A DNA stretch of 64,000 bases, from NCBI RefSeq assembly GCF_040270295.1, contig NZ_JBELOE010000211.1; one strand, written 5' to 3'. Under the pieces are notes generated by a model. It was not told the origin of the DNA, did not search any database, and saw nothing but the letters and a program-made list of their open reading frames with translations. Positions 24,430 to 33,410 of the stretch are shown one piece after another; position 1 is the stretch's first letter; each line of letters opens with the position of its first letter. Origin of the DNA: Catenovulum sediminis (GTDB lineage Bacteria; Pseudomonadota; Gammaproteobacteria; Enterobacterales; Alteromonadaceae). The translations under genes were made by a program, and so were the position numbers.

Positions 24430-25683
24430 GTGTCTGAACAGTTATTAATTAGATTGGCCAGTCAGGCTGAGCAAGCAATTCATTGGATGCTTTGGTCAGA
24501 TAGTGAGCAAGAAATAATCGCTTCCGGCGCGCTTGCTCACGCCGATGATTTGGCCAGCTTGCAGGAAAGAGTGAACGTTCGTAATGCCGTCGCTGTGGTG
24601 CCCAGTGCAGACATTAGTTTGCGCAAAGTAGAAACACCTGCGCGCCCCAGCCGACAGTTTATTCAAGCGTTGCCCTACATGCTAGAAGAAGATTTAGCCA
24701 GTGATGTTGACGAACTATTTTTTGCGCCGGGTAGCCGTAGCCAAAAAGCCGAGCTTCATTACATGCAAGTTGCCGCCGTAAGCCAGCAAAAAATGCAAAA
24801 CTGGCTAGCTTGGCTGGAGCAAGCGGGTATTAAATGTCAAAAAATATTGCCTGACTGTTTGTTATTACCCTATCAGGAAAACAGCATAAGCGTGCTGCAG
24901 GTTGGGGATGATTGGCTGATCCGTCATGCTGAATTTGATGGGGTAAGCTGTCAAACAGAAGAGTTAGAATTTTGGTTAACGCTGTTAGCAAAAGAATGTG
25001 CCAACAGTCGTTCGGCAAATACAGAAGAAAGCGCAGAGATTTCAATTGTGCACTACTCGCCATTGCCAGAAAACATCAACCTGCAGCCTTATACTTGTCA
25101 AGCCGGTGATTACTTACCGCCATTACAAATATTAATCGCTGAATTAAATAAACAAACTTTTAATTTACGACAAGGGCAATTCCAGTTTAAAAAAGATAGC
25201 TCTCAGTTCGTAAAAATTTGGCGCAACGCAGCAATTATTGCGGCCGTGGCGTTAAGCGTCAATATAGCCAATAAAGCGGTGACAGTATATCAGTTGCAAG
25301 CACAGGCGGATGCCTTGGATGCACAAATAAAACAAGCTTATGTCTCTGTTTTTCCAAATGGCAGAAACTTGTCATCTACCATGATCCAAAAACAACTGAA
25401 GAGTAAATTAAAAACAAGTGGTGGTAGCAGTGATCAAATTTCATTTTTGGCTTTGATTGAAGCCAGTGCCGTTGCATTTTCACAGGTACCTGATTTAAAA
25501 CCCGAAAATATTCGCTTTGATATTAAACGAGGGGAGATTCGATTAAATGCCAGTGCTTCAAACTTCCAAAGTTTTGAAAAGTTCCGAGCTGCTGCCGAGC
25601 AAAATCAATTGCAAGTAGAGCAGGGTTCTCTCAATAATCAAGGCTCTCAAGTGGTTGGCGCAATTAGTATCCGGAGTGTGTAA
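24430..25683 (+). CDS. gspL: Type II secretion protein GspL
   Basis: GspL recruits GspE to the membrane and binds GspM. The 417-residue bitopic protein has a large actin-like cytoplasmic domain (about residues 1-240), one membrane helix near 263-280 (NAAIIAAVALSVNIAN) and a periplasmic ferredoxin-like domain. The start is a GTG two bases after the gspK stop. The TAA of gspL shares its last base with the ATG of gspM. Confidence 0.93.
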   Translation: MSEQLLIRLASQAEQAIHWMLWSDSEQEIIASGALAHADDLASLQERVNVRNAVAVVPSADISLRKVETPARPSRQFIQALPYMLEEDLASDVDELFFAPGSRSQKAELHYMQVAAVSQQKMQNWLAWLEQAGIKCQKILPDCLLLPYQENSISVLQVGDDWLIRHAEFDGVSCQTEELEFWLTLLAKECANSRSANTEESAEISIVHYSPLPENINLQPYTCQAGDYLPPLQILIAELNKQTFNLRQGQFQFKKDSSQFVKIWRNAAIIAAVALSVNIANKAVTVYQLQAQADALDAQIKQAYVSVFPNGRNLSSTMIQKQLKSKLKTSGGSSDQISFLALIEASAVAFSQVPDLKPENIRFDIKRGEIRLNASASNFQSFEKFRAAAEQNQLQVEQGSLNNQGSQVVGAISIRSV

Positions 25684-26150
25684 TGAAACAGTGGTTTGAA
25701 AGTTTAAGCAGCCGTGAGCGTCAGCTGGTTTTAGGCGGCGGTATTGTGCTAATTATTGGTTTATTTTTTCAATTGATTTGGGGGCCGTTAAATACGGCCT
25801 TGGATAAAGCAGAGCTGGATGTCAAAAATAAACAAACCGCTCTTTTGTGGGTCAGTGAAAAAACGGCAGAACTTAAACAACGACAATCGGGCAATAGTAA
25901 AGTAACTTCCGGCTCATTAAACCAAATTGTCAATGCCGCAGCACGGCGGGCCGATATATCCTTAGCTCGGATGCAACCGCAAGGCGAATCCTTACAGGTT
26001 CAAATTGATGAAGTTGAATTTAACGCATTGGTTCGTTGGTTGGCTGACTTAACCCAAAATAAAGGTTTGCGCATTGAATCTTTAGACATATCCGCAGCAG
26101 ATAAGCCGGGCGCAGTTAGAGTACGAAGATTACAGGTGAGTAAACAATGA
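25683..26150 (+). CDS. gspM: Type II secretion protein GspM
   Basis: GspM is a small bitopic protein that stabilises GspL. The 155-residue product has the family N-terminus WFESLSSRERQLVLGGG, one membrane helix (about 18-36) and a periplasmic ferredoxin-like domain with the LARMQPQGESLQVQ and VRWLADL segments. It overlaps both neighbours by one to four bases. Confidence 0.93.
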   Translation: MKQWFESLSSRERQLVLGGGIVLIIGLFFQLIWGPLNTALDKAELDVKNKQTALLWVSEKTAELKQRQSGNSKVTSGSLNQIVNAAARRADISLARMQPQGESLQVQIDEVEFNALVRWLADLTQNKGLRIESLDISAADKPGAVRVRRLQVSKQ

Positions 26151-26902
26151 AAGTTTGGATTAGCCGCTTAACGTGGGCGATATTATTTTATTTAATCTTC
26201 TTGCTAGCGACAATTCCGGCACACTTAGTCACTGCACAAGTTACACTGCCAAAAAATATTGAGCTGGGAAATGTCTCTGGAACCTTGTGGCAAGGCAAAG
26301 TAGACATGCTCAGAGTTGATAAAATATTGCTGAAAGACGTCCGTTGGGATGTTGTTTTTTCTCGTTTATTGACGGCTAAACTGGCTGTTGATATTGAATT
26401 TGGTGATCGACGGAAAATATTAGAACCACAAGGTAGTTTAACCGCGCTATATGGTGCATCAGGACCTGCACTACAGGATGTTAAAGTGAAAATGCCAGCA
26501 GATCTAATTGCCCAGCAGATACCAATTCCATTTCCTGTAGAAGCGGCAGGGTTAGTTGAGTTGAACCTAAACCATGTTGAGCAGGGTAAACCCGTATGCA
26601 GTGAATTAGACGGTCGAATTGATTGGCGCATGGCTTCTGTCAACGCGATGAACAGTAATTTTGTCTATGGTGATATCGCTGCGGATTTAAGTTGTGATGA
26701 AGGCGCAGCGGTTGCGATTGCGCGCGGTAACAAAGAAATTTTAATATTAGATTTAAAAGCGCGTTTAAACACAATGAAAAATTATGCCATTGGTGGCCAT
26801 ATTGCACTTGGCCCTAAAGCGGATACCGCGTTAAGAAACGCCATTGGATTTTTAGGCAATCCAGATGCTGATGGTCGATATATGGTTAAATTCAGTCAAT
26901 AG
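26147..26902 (+). CDS. gspN: Type II secretion protein GspN
   Basis: GspN is a less conserved, often dispensable subunit found at the end of many gsp operons. The 251-residue protein has a membrane helix at residues 8-25 and a periplasmic beta-rich part, with LGNVSGTLWQGKV being the clearest family segment. The ATG overlaps the gspM stop by four bases. Confidence 0.9.
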   Translation: MKVWISRLTWAILFYLIFLLATIPAHLVTAQVTLPKNIELGNVSGTLWQGKVDMLRVDKILLKDVRWDVVFSRLLTAKLAVDIEFGDRRKILEPQGSLTALYGASGPALQDVKVKMPADLIAQQIPIPFPVEAAGLVELNLNHVEQGKPVCSELDGRIDWRMASVNAMNSNFVYGDIAADLSCDEGAAVAIARGNKEILILDLKARLNTMKNYAIGGHIALGPKADTALRNAIGFLGNPDADGRYMVKFSQ

Positions 26903-26918
26903 AAGTTAAGGATTAACA

Positions 26919-27137
26919 ATGCAACCGATAGTTCGCACTGTAAGCACATGTTTGTGTCTGGCCTTATGTTTATCTGCTTGTAGCCAAAAACAGGCTTATC
27001 AGGGAATGCAGGAAGCGGGAAAGCAGCAAAATTGTCGATCGATTATCGATGAACTGGAAAAGCAAAAGTGCGAACAAGGTTACGAAAAGGATTTTGAAAC
27101 GTATAAAAAAGAACGTGAGCGAGTTCTTAATAAGTAG
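26919..27137 (+). CDS. Small lipoprotein, function unknown
   Basis: This 72-residue precursor has a lipobox LSAC with Cys21. The mature part is short, charged and mostly helical, and contains two further cysteines (QNCRS and QKCEQ) that could form a disulfide. It follows gspN by 16 bases on the same strand and may be transcribed with the gsp operon. I do not recognise the family. Confidence 0.65.
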   Translation: MQPIVRTVSTCLCLALCLSACSQKQAYQGMQEAGKQQNCRSIIDELEKQKCEQGYEKDFETYKKERERVLNK

Positions 27138-27180
27138 CGAAAAAGCGCTGACGTTTTAAGATTTATAGCCAGTGTCATAG

Positions 27181-27332
27181 ATAAAAAAGGCAGTGCCGAA
27201 GCACTGCCAAAATCTTACAAAGTCCTTGAGGGATAGCTTTTTCGATCCTTCGCTATATCAAGGAAAGCGCACTAACACATACACAAACACACTACTTAGG
27301 GACCAAACCTACATCAAGGTATTGATGTGTTA
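27181..27332 (-). ncRNA. Candidate structured small RNA with its own terminator (minus strand)
   Basis: On the minus strand this stretch contains three hairpins in a row. ACATCAA/TTGATGT lies at 27311-27328. A longer stem built from TCCTTGA and ATAGC pairs with GCTAT and TCAAGGA over 27222-27264. Last comes an 8-bp GC-rich stem with a TTCG loop (27189-27208) that runs into TTTTTTAT, a strong minus-strand terminator. No minus-strand gene lies upstream for this terminator to serve. A weak promoter TTCGCT-16-TACACT (27366 to 27339) would start the RNA near 27332. An alternative promoter TTGATG-17-TAGTGT gives a start near 27285. I recognise no known RNA family. Confidence 0.5.
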
Positions 27333-27532
27333 AAGTTTAGTGTAGCTTTTAAGTTGCGCCAGCGAAGATTTTTCTAATGAATGAAAATATATTTCAAAGA
27401 TATATTTTTGGATTGATCTTAACTTTCTGTTTTTAAATGATATATTTTTAAAAGTGCAGCTTGGCTGTTGAATTTTTATTGCGTTTTTCTCACGGGATTT
27501 AGGGCAATATCTTACATCTAGGGTTAATCAGC
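27333..27532. other. Intergenic region before hrpB
   Basis: This AT-rich stretch must hold the hrpB promoter and perhaps the promoter of the minus-strand RNA candidate. ATATATTT occurs three times between 27387 and 27448 without strict spacing. No clear -35/-10 pair or operator was found. Confidence 0.3.
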
Positions 27533-29974
27533 GTGCTTCCAATTCACCAGGTTAGTGAGCAGATCACAAAAATACTGACGGAACAAAATCAACTTATCTT
27601 ACAAGCACCGCCCGGTGCTGGTAAGTCAACCTGTTTGCCATTGATTTTGTTAAACCACTTTAAAGCCTTTAGCCATTTTAAAAAAATTATTATGCTGGAG
27701 CCCAGAAGGGTTGCGGCGCGCAATATTGCAGAGTTTCTAGCAATGCAGCTGAAGCAAAAAGTGGGGCAAAGCATTGGCTTGCGGATGCGGGGAGAAAGTC
27801 GTGTTGGCCCAGGATGTAAACTAGAAATAGTCACTGAAGGTGTTATGACTCGGATCTTGCAGCAGGATCCAGAACTTTCTGACTATAGTTTATTGATATT
27901 TGATGAGTTTCACGAGCGCTCATTGCATTCTGATTTAGCCTTTGTATTAGCGCACCAAATACAATCTGAGTTCAGAGACGATTTAAAACTCTTGTTAATG
28001 TCGGCGACATTAGATTTAGCAACGCTTGAGCGCATTTTACCGGACTGCCCTGTAGTAAAAAGCGAAGGTCGGCAATTTCCAATAGAGGTGTTATATCGAC
28101 CTGTAAAAAATACCTCTGTGCGGGTCGAACAGCATTTATTATCCGTGTTGAAAGAAGCGATGCAAAAAACGGGCGATATATTAATGTTTTTCGCCGGTAT
28201 TGCAGAAATCAATCGATTTAAGCGTTTGTTAGAGGGTCAACAGCTTGATATTAAAGTTGATGTACTGCATGGACAATTAGCTTTAAAACAACAAAAAGAA
28301 TTACTATCGTTGCACGCAGGCAACTCGCGGCGCGTTATATTGGCAACCAATATTGCAGAAACGAGTTTAACCATACCTAGCATCAAAATAGTAATCGATA
28401 GCGGAATACATAAAAAAGCCGTATTCGATGCCGAAAGTGAATTTAGTTATTTGCAGAGCGAGCGAATATCGCAAGCTTCTGCCCAACAGCGTGCGGGGCG
28501 GGCGGGCCGGACGGCAGCGGGGACTTGTTATCGTATCTGGCCACAAGAAGAGCAAAATCGATTAAAAAAAGCTTATCCGGCTGAGATTGAAAGTGCTAAC
28601 TTTACCCCAGTGTTATTTGAAGCCTTGCTGTGGGGTGAACAAGATATGTCACAACTGAATTGGCCAACCCCTCCATCGGCCAAACAAATTGACAATGCCT
28701 ATACGAAATTAAAGCAGTTACAACTGGCCAAAAGTGATGGATTGTTAAATGCGCATGGCAGGCAAGTCGCGGGATTTAACACGCTATTTTTTGCTGCCAA
28801 TATATTAAATATCAGCCAGAAAATATTCGATTCGATTACCGACACGGCTGCCATTTTAGCGGCTTATTTAGCAGAAAACGGCGGTAGCCAAGATTGGGAT
28901 TTGACTCAACAACTGCAACTTCATTTACCGCAACTGACGACAATTGCGCGCAAATACAGACCGTCATTGCAACAGCCAGAAGTGAACGCAGAGCAACTAT
29001 TTGTTTTGTTAAGTGCGCTTTGGCCGAATAGAATTGCAAAATTAGAAAAAACTGAGCAAGATTTTTTTGTCTATAAAGCGGCTTATGGCAGTGCGCTTAA
29101 TCTTAAAGCCTCAGGTATTCTGAATCCGCCAGATTGGATAATTATCGTTGAGGCAACACACAGCAAAACGCAAAAGAATGCAAATATTCGTGTTTGTTTG
29201 CCGTTTGTTTGGTCGCAATGCGAAACCTATATACAAGCGGATATTATTGAAGCCGTTAATGCAGAAATCCATAAAGACAATCTAAAGTTTATACGCGTAC
29301 AAAAACTAGGAAAGTTGATAGTTAGTCGGCAAGTTCTTGATAAAAAGCCAAATACCGAGCAGCAAGCGCAAGCTTGGCTGCAGATATTTGTTGATAAAGG
29401 TTTACTATTTTTTAACCAAGCGCAAGCAATGCAAGCGTTAATCGCACGCATCAATTTAGCCGCGCAGTTTAACAGCGACTTCCATCCACTAGATGAAACG
29501 GTTGTACTGCAGACCGCTGAAACTTGGTTATTGCCTTATTTACATACAATTAATAATTTAAAGCAACTCAAAAATATAGACTTAGCCCAAACTTATCTGC
29601 AGCAATTGGATTACGCGCGGCAACAATGGCTACAAACACACCTCCCTGCGAAGTGGCTATTAAATGATGGCAGGCAGGTGAAAATTGATTATCTGCACTC
29701 ATCGGCGCCTTTAATTAGCGGTTTTATGCAATCATTTTATGGTTGTACAAGCCACCCTAGCTTGCTAAATGGGCGTCTGCCATTAACCGTAGAATTGTTA
29801 TCACCTGCTAAAAGGGCAATCCAAACCACAGCCGATTTGTCACAGTTTTGGCAGGGTAGCTATAAATTAGTGCAAAAAGATATGAAAGCACGTTACCCTA
29901 AACATTATTGGCCTGACGCGCCAGAAACAGCTACCGCTGGCACCCAAACTAAAAAAAATAGGTCTGCTACATAA
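27533..29974 (+). CDS. hrpB: ATP-dependent RNA helicase HrpB (DEAH-box)
   Basis: HrpB is a DEAH-type RNA helicase of unclear physiological role in gammaproteobacteria. The 813-residue protein has Walker A APPGAGKST near residues 20-28, a DEFH box (LLIFDEFHERSLHSDL) in place of DEAH, motif III MSATLD, motif V ATNIAETSLTIP and motif VI QRAGRAGRT. The C-terminal HrpB domain is complete, with QSFYGCTSHPSL and KDMKARYPKHYWPD at the end. The start is a GTG. The stop shares its last base with the ATG of mrcB, a conserved hrpB-mrcB order. Confidence 0.94.
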   Translation: MLPIHQVSEQITKILTEQNQLILQAPPGAGKSTCLPLILLNHFKAFSHFKKIIMLEPRRVAARNIAEFLAMQLKQKVGQSIGLRMRGESRVGPGCKLEIVTEGVMTRILQQDPELSDYSLLIFDEFHERSLHSDLAFVLAHQIQSEFRDDLKLLLMSATLDLATLERILPDCPVVKSEGRQFPIEVLYRPVKNTSVRVEQHLLSVLKEAMQKTGDILMFFAGIAEINRFKRLLEGQQLDIKVDVLHGQLALKQQKELLSLHAGNSRRVILATNIAETSLTIPSIKIVIDSGIHKKAVFDAESEFSYLQSERISQASAQQRAGRAGRTAAGTCYRIWPQEEQNRLKKAYPAEIESANFTPVLFEALLWGEQDMSQLNWPTPPSAKQIDNAYTKLKQLQLAKSDGLLNAHGRQVAGFNTLFFAANILNISQKIFDSITDTAAILAAYLAENGGSQDWDLTQQLQLHLPQLTTIARKYRPSLQQPEVNAEQLFVLLSALWPNRIAKLEKTEQDFFVYKAAYGSALNLKASGILNPPDWIIIVEATHSKTQKNANIRVCLPFVWSQCETYIQADIIEAVNAEIHKDNLKFIRVQKLGKLIVSRQVLDKKPNTEQQAQAWLQIFVDKGLLFFNQAQAMQALIARINLAAQFNSDFHPLDETVVLQTAETWLLPYLHTINNLKQLKNIDLAQTYLQQLDYARQQWLQTHLPAKWLLNDGRQVKIDYLHSSAPLISGFMQSFYGCTSHPSLLNGRLPLTVELLSPAKRAIQTTADLSQFWQGSYKLVQKDMKARYPKHYWPDAPETATAGTQTKKNRSAT

Positions 29975-32268
29975 TGAAGAAAGGAAAGCCATCCTGGCAA
30001 GCAAAATTAGTTTCTTTATTGCTAAAGCTCGCTGTGGTTTTTGTTGTGGTTATCATCGCTGCCGGGATTTATTTTGATGCACAAATTAAACAAAAGTTCT
30101 CCGGAACAAAGTGGCAATTACCTGCTTTGGTATACGGTGTTGAGCACAGGTATTATCAAGCCGACGCGCTTACGCGGGCCGATCTTATTCAGCATTTAAG
30201 TATTCTTGATTATCGCAAAGTACGTCGTTTGAGCTTGCCAGGCGAATACACGACGGTTAGCCGAGGCGTTGAATTTATCCGGCGCGCCTACAGTTTGCAG
30301 GAAGATAGCTATGGCGCGCAGAGAATACGCGTAATATTTAACGGCAAACGGATAGAAAAAGTGCTGGATGTGGGCCTCAATAAAGCACTAAGTGGCTTTC
30401 AATTAGAACCGTATTTATTAGACAGATTACAGGCCAACAACCTAGAAGATCGCATTTTAGTCGATATACAGGAAGTGCCTAAACTATTGATACAAACTTT
30501 ATTGTTAATCGAAGACCGTAACTTTTACCAACATCACGGCGTTGCACCATTAGCTATTCTGCGGGCATTGTGGGTGAATATTCAAGCGGGGCGAACGGTT
30601 CAGGGGGGCAGTACGTTAACCCAGCAACTGGTTAAAAATATGTTTTTAACCAATGAACGTAGCTTGTGGCGTAAGATAAAAGAAGCTTACCTTGCGATAT
30701 TACTGGATGCGCGATATAGCAAAAGTGAAATTTTGCAAGCATACATCAACGAAGTCTACGTAGGGCAAAATCACAACCGCTCTGTTAATGGCATGGGGTT
30801 GGCCAGTCAATATTATTTTGCAAAACCCTTAAATGAACTGAGCGCGCAAGAAATCGCGTTATTGGTTGGAATGATTAAAGGGCCTTCATATTATAATCCA
30901 AGAAAATATCCAGAAAGGGCAATAAAGCGCCGTGATTTGGTGCTCAGGATCATGACAGAACACGCTCTGCTGACACCAAAAGAGTACGAGGCAGAAGTTT
31001 CGCGTAGCTTGTCGGTTCGAGACCTTTCTGAAATTGCGACACGACGATTTCCATCATACGTTGATCAGGTAAGGGAAGAGCTGAAGGCATTGGTTTCTAA
31101 TGATACACAGCTATTCTCTGGGTTAAAAATTTACACTCACTTTGATCCACTGGCACAAAGCCGAGCACAAGCAAGCTTATCCACTGGAATCGAAAAAATA
31201 CAACAACAACGAGGGTTAACGCAACTGCAAGGTGCTACGGTTGTGGTTGATAGCAAAAGCGGTGGTATAAAAGCATTGGTTGGCGATAAAACCGCACATT
31301 ATGCTGGTTTTAATCGGGCATTAAATGCACAGCGTAATATAGGTTCGCTGATTAAACCGATAGTCTACTTATCTGCTTTGCAGCAACAATCCGGTTATAC
31401 CCTAGCAACCATTTTAGAAGACAAAAAAATCACACTGACCAGCTCACTCGGTAACAAATGGTCACCCAAAAATTACGATGAAAAATATGTGGGCGATATA
31501 TTATTAATCGACGCATTGGCACAATCGCGTAATATCCCGGCTGTTAATTTGGGAATGCAAACTGGATTAAGCGCGGTCGTTGATAATTTACATCAGTTTG
31601 GTATAGAGCGTGAAATATCGGCTTACCCTTCGCTCTTGTTAGGCTCATTGACCTTGTCTCCGCTAGAAGTAGCGCAGCTCTATCAAGTATTTGCAAACCA
31701 TGGTGTGTATAGCAAACTTAAAGCAATAAAAAGCATCTATTCAAATGACGATGAAATTATCTGGCGACCCAAAGTAGAAGCGCTTCAGGTTGTGGACTAT
31801 GAGCATGCCTATCTTGTTAATTACGCGCTTCATCAAGTGACTAAACGAGGCACGGCTGCTAGTCTGCAAAGGGCATTTCCGACCGCAAAATTTGCCGGAA
31901 AAACCGGCACCACCAATGATGGACGGGATAGTTGGTTTGTCGGTTATGAACAATCAGAGTTAGCCGTTGTGTGGCTAGGCAGAGACGATAACCAAGCGAT
32001 CTCTCTAACCGGTAGCGCAGGCGCGCTACAAGTCTTTAAGCAATACCAACATAGTCGCACCGGCGAAAGCTTAGTGATAGCACAGCCAGCCGGCGTCGCT
32101 ATGCGTTATTTTAATAAACAAACTGGTGCACACAGTTTACCCGGTTGCGACAATTTGATTATGTTACCTGCAATTATTGATAAATTGCCCACCCCTATCG
32201 AATGTGAGCGCAGCGAGCAGTGGCAAAAACCGAAAAAATCATGGTTAGAAAAGTTACTCGACTGGTGA
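29974..32268 (+). CDS. mrcB: Penicillin-binding protein 1B, bifunctional transglycosylase/transpeptidase
   Basis: PBP1b polymerises and crosslinks peptidoglycan in the periplasm. The 764-residue protein has a cytoplasmic tail, one membrane helix (about 12-34), a UB2H-like region and a GT51 domain with catalytic E180 (IEDRNFYQHHG) and QGGSTLTQQLVKN. The transpeptidase domain has the SxxK serine S458 (GSLIKP), SRN (AQSRNIPAVN) and KTGTTND. It follows hrpB without a gap and converges with the mechanosensitive channel gene, overlapping its 3' end by 15 bases. Confidence 0.95.
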   Translation: MKKGKPSWQAKLVSLLLKLAVVFVVVIIAAGIYFDAQIKQKFSGTKWQLPALVYGVEHRYYQADALTRADLIQHLSILDYRKVRRLSLPGEYTTVSRGVEFIRRAYSLQEDSYGAQRIRVIFNGKRIEKVLDVGLNKALSGFQLEPYLLDRLQANNLEDRILVDIQEVPKLLIQTLLLIEDRNFYQHHGVAPLAILRALWVNIQAGRTVQGGSTLTQQLVKNMFLTNERSLWRKIKEAYLAILLDARYSKSEILQAYINEVYVGQNHNRSVNGMGLASQYYFAKPLNELSAQEIALLVGMIKGPSYYNPRKYPERAIKRRDLVLRIMTEHALLTPKEYEAEVSRSLSVRDLSEIATRRFPSYVDQVREELKALVSNDTQLFSGLKIYTHFDPLAQSRAQASLSTGIEKIQQQRGLTQLQGATVVVDSKSGGIKALVGDKTAHYAGFNRALNAQRNIGSLIKPIVYLSALQQQSGYTLATILEDKKITLTSSLGNKWSPKNYDEKYVGDILLIDALAQSRNIPAVNLGMQTGLSAVVDNLHQFGIEREISAYPSLLLGSLTLSPLEVAQLYQVFANHGVYSKLKAIKSIYSNDDEIIWRPKVEALQVVDYEHAYLVNYALHQVTKRGTAASLQRAFPTAKFAGKTGTTNDGRDSWFVGYEQSELAVVWLGRDDNQAISLTGSAGALQVFKQYQHSRTGESLVIAQPAGVAMRYFNKQTGAHSLPGCDNLIMLPAIIDKLPTPIECERSEQWQKPKKSWLEKLLDW

Positions 32269-33111
32269 AGGTGAATCTTTAGTTGCAGATTGTTTTTGTT
32301 GCTGGGTAAACTGAAAGAAAGCCTGCGTCACTTTTTGTTCGATAATTTGTGCTTTTTCGGTTGGGCAAAAGTATTGCACGCTATATTGAGCATGACCGAG
32401 TTCAGTGGTCGCAAGGTTTACTTTAACCTTAGCGCCGGGGATCACGATATCCAACTTACGTTCGATCATATTACGGTACCTTTCGGCGGTATCTTTAAAC
32501 GGCAGGCACAATTCGGTTAGCTTGCTCAGTAAAAAAGCTCGCACTTCAATCGGATCAATTGGCTCTGGCTGAATGAGCAAAAAGCCATGATTGACATAAC
32601 GGCGCATATAGTTGAGGTTGACAAAAGAATGCGTAATAAACTGATTATTGGGGATTACCAAGGTTTTTCCAGAATACTGATAAGCACTGCTTTTTAAATT
32701 TAACTCGTAGAGAGTTGTGGTTATCCAGTCAGTATAGGCAACCTCTCCAGCACACCCATTTACTTCAACCCAATCCCCAATACGATACTGGCGCGCACCG
32801 GTTTGATACAAAGAAGCCAGTATGCACTGTATATACTCGCGTGTAGCCAAAACAATTGCGACAACAAATGCGGCAATTGAAATCGCAAAGCTTTGAATTT
32901 CATCAAACCAAACGGCCGCCAGTGTCAGCAAGGTAATAAAATTGAGTAAATTTTTTAAACCACTTGACCAGCGGCGTTTACGCTCTATGTCGTTACGGTA
33001 TTTACGTTGCACACTTTTAATTAAAATCGCACGAGCAATTAATAAAGCGCTTAACACTGCGGCAGAGAGCAGGAGTTTAGACTGGCTAATATGGGTGAAA
33101 TATTCAAGCAT
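32254..33111 (-). CDS. MscS-family mechanosensitive ion channel
   Basis: The 285-residue membrane protein has three hydrophobic segments before residue 105. A pore helix region and the beta domain follow, with RIGDWVEVNGCAGEVAYTDWITT, LVIPNNQFITHSFVNL and a C-terminal alpha/beta part. These are clear MscS features, so it should open under membrane tension and release osmolytes. It is shorter than MscK-type channels and close to E. coli MscS in length. Its stop overlaps the end of mrcB on the opposite strand. Confidence 0.85.
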   Translation of the reverse strand: MLEYFTHISQSKLLLSAAVLSALLIARAILIKSVQRKYRNDIERKRRWSSGLKNLLNFITLLTLAAVWFDEIQSFAISIAAFVVAIVLATREYIQCILASLYQTGARQYRIGDWVEVNGCAGEVAYTDWITTTLYELNLKSSAYQYSGKTLVIPNNQFITHSFVNLNYMRRYVNHGFLLIQPEPIDPIEVRAFLLSKLTELCLPFKDTAERYRNMIERKLDIVIPGAKVKVNLATTELGHAQYSVQYFCPTEKAQIIEQKVTQAFFQFTQQQKQSATKDSPSPVE

Positions 33112-33410
33112 ACTGGTTTACAAATTGACCTATAAAGAGTGTGAAAATAAAAGTGACACTGAAAAGTGAATATGCCTATAGAGCTTACCACAAGGCGCAT
33201 TAAAACAACGCAGGATAAATATACCAAATGCTATATTTTGCACAAACTTGTGCTAGTCTCAAAAGGGTACTACCAAAAAATTTATATAGGTGGTCTACGT
33301 ATCTTAACCTGTTGTCAACGATGTGGTTGACGATTCCGAGCGCCTGTAGCACGAATATCGCATAAAGATAAAACCGCTTGTGTGTGAAATGGCTTATATT
33401 GAGAGCTGAG
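33112..33410. promoter_or_regulatory. Divergent region between the MscS gene and the signalling operon
   Basis: Two inverted repeats are visible in this 299-base stretch. GCACAA (33240-33245) and TTGTGC (33248-33253) form a 14-bp palindrome. GTCAAC (33314-33319) and GTTGAC (33326-33331) lie about 80 bases before the kinase start. Either may bind a regulator. No promoter could be fixed with confidence. Confidence 0.3.

Noticed and set aside
27189..27208. Plus-strand terminator of the gsp operon
   Set aside because: The stem is followed by AAAATCTT on the plus strand, while the T-run is on the minus-strand side. The orientation fits a minus-strand transcript.
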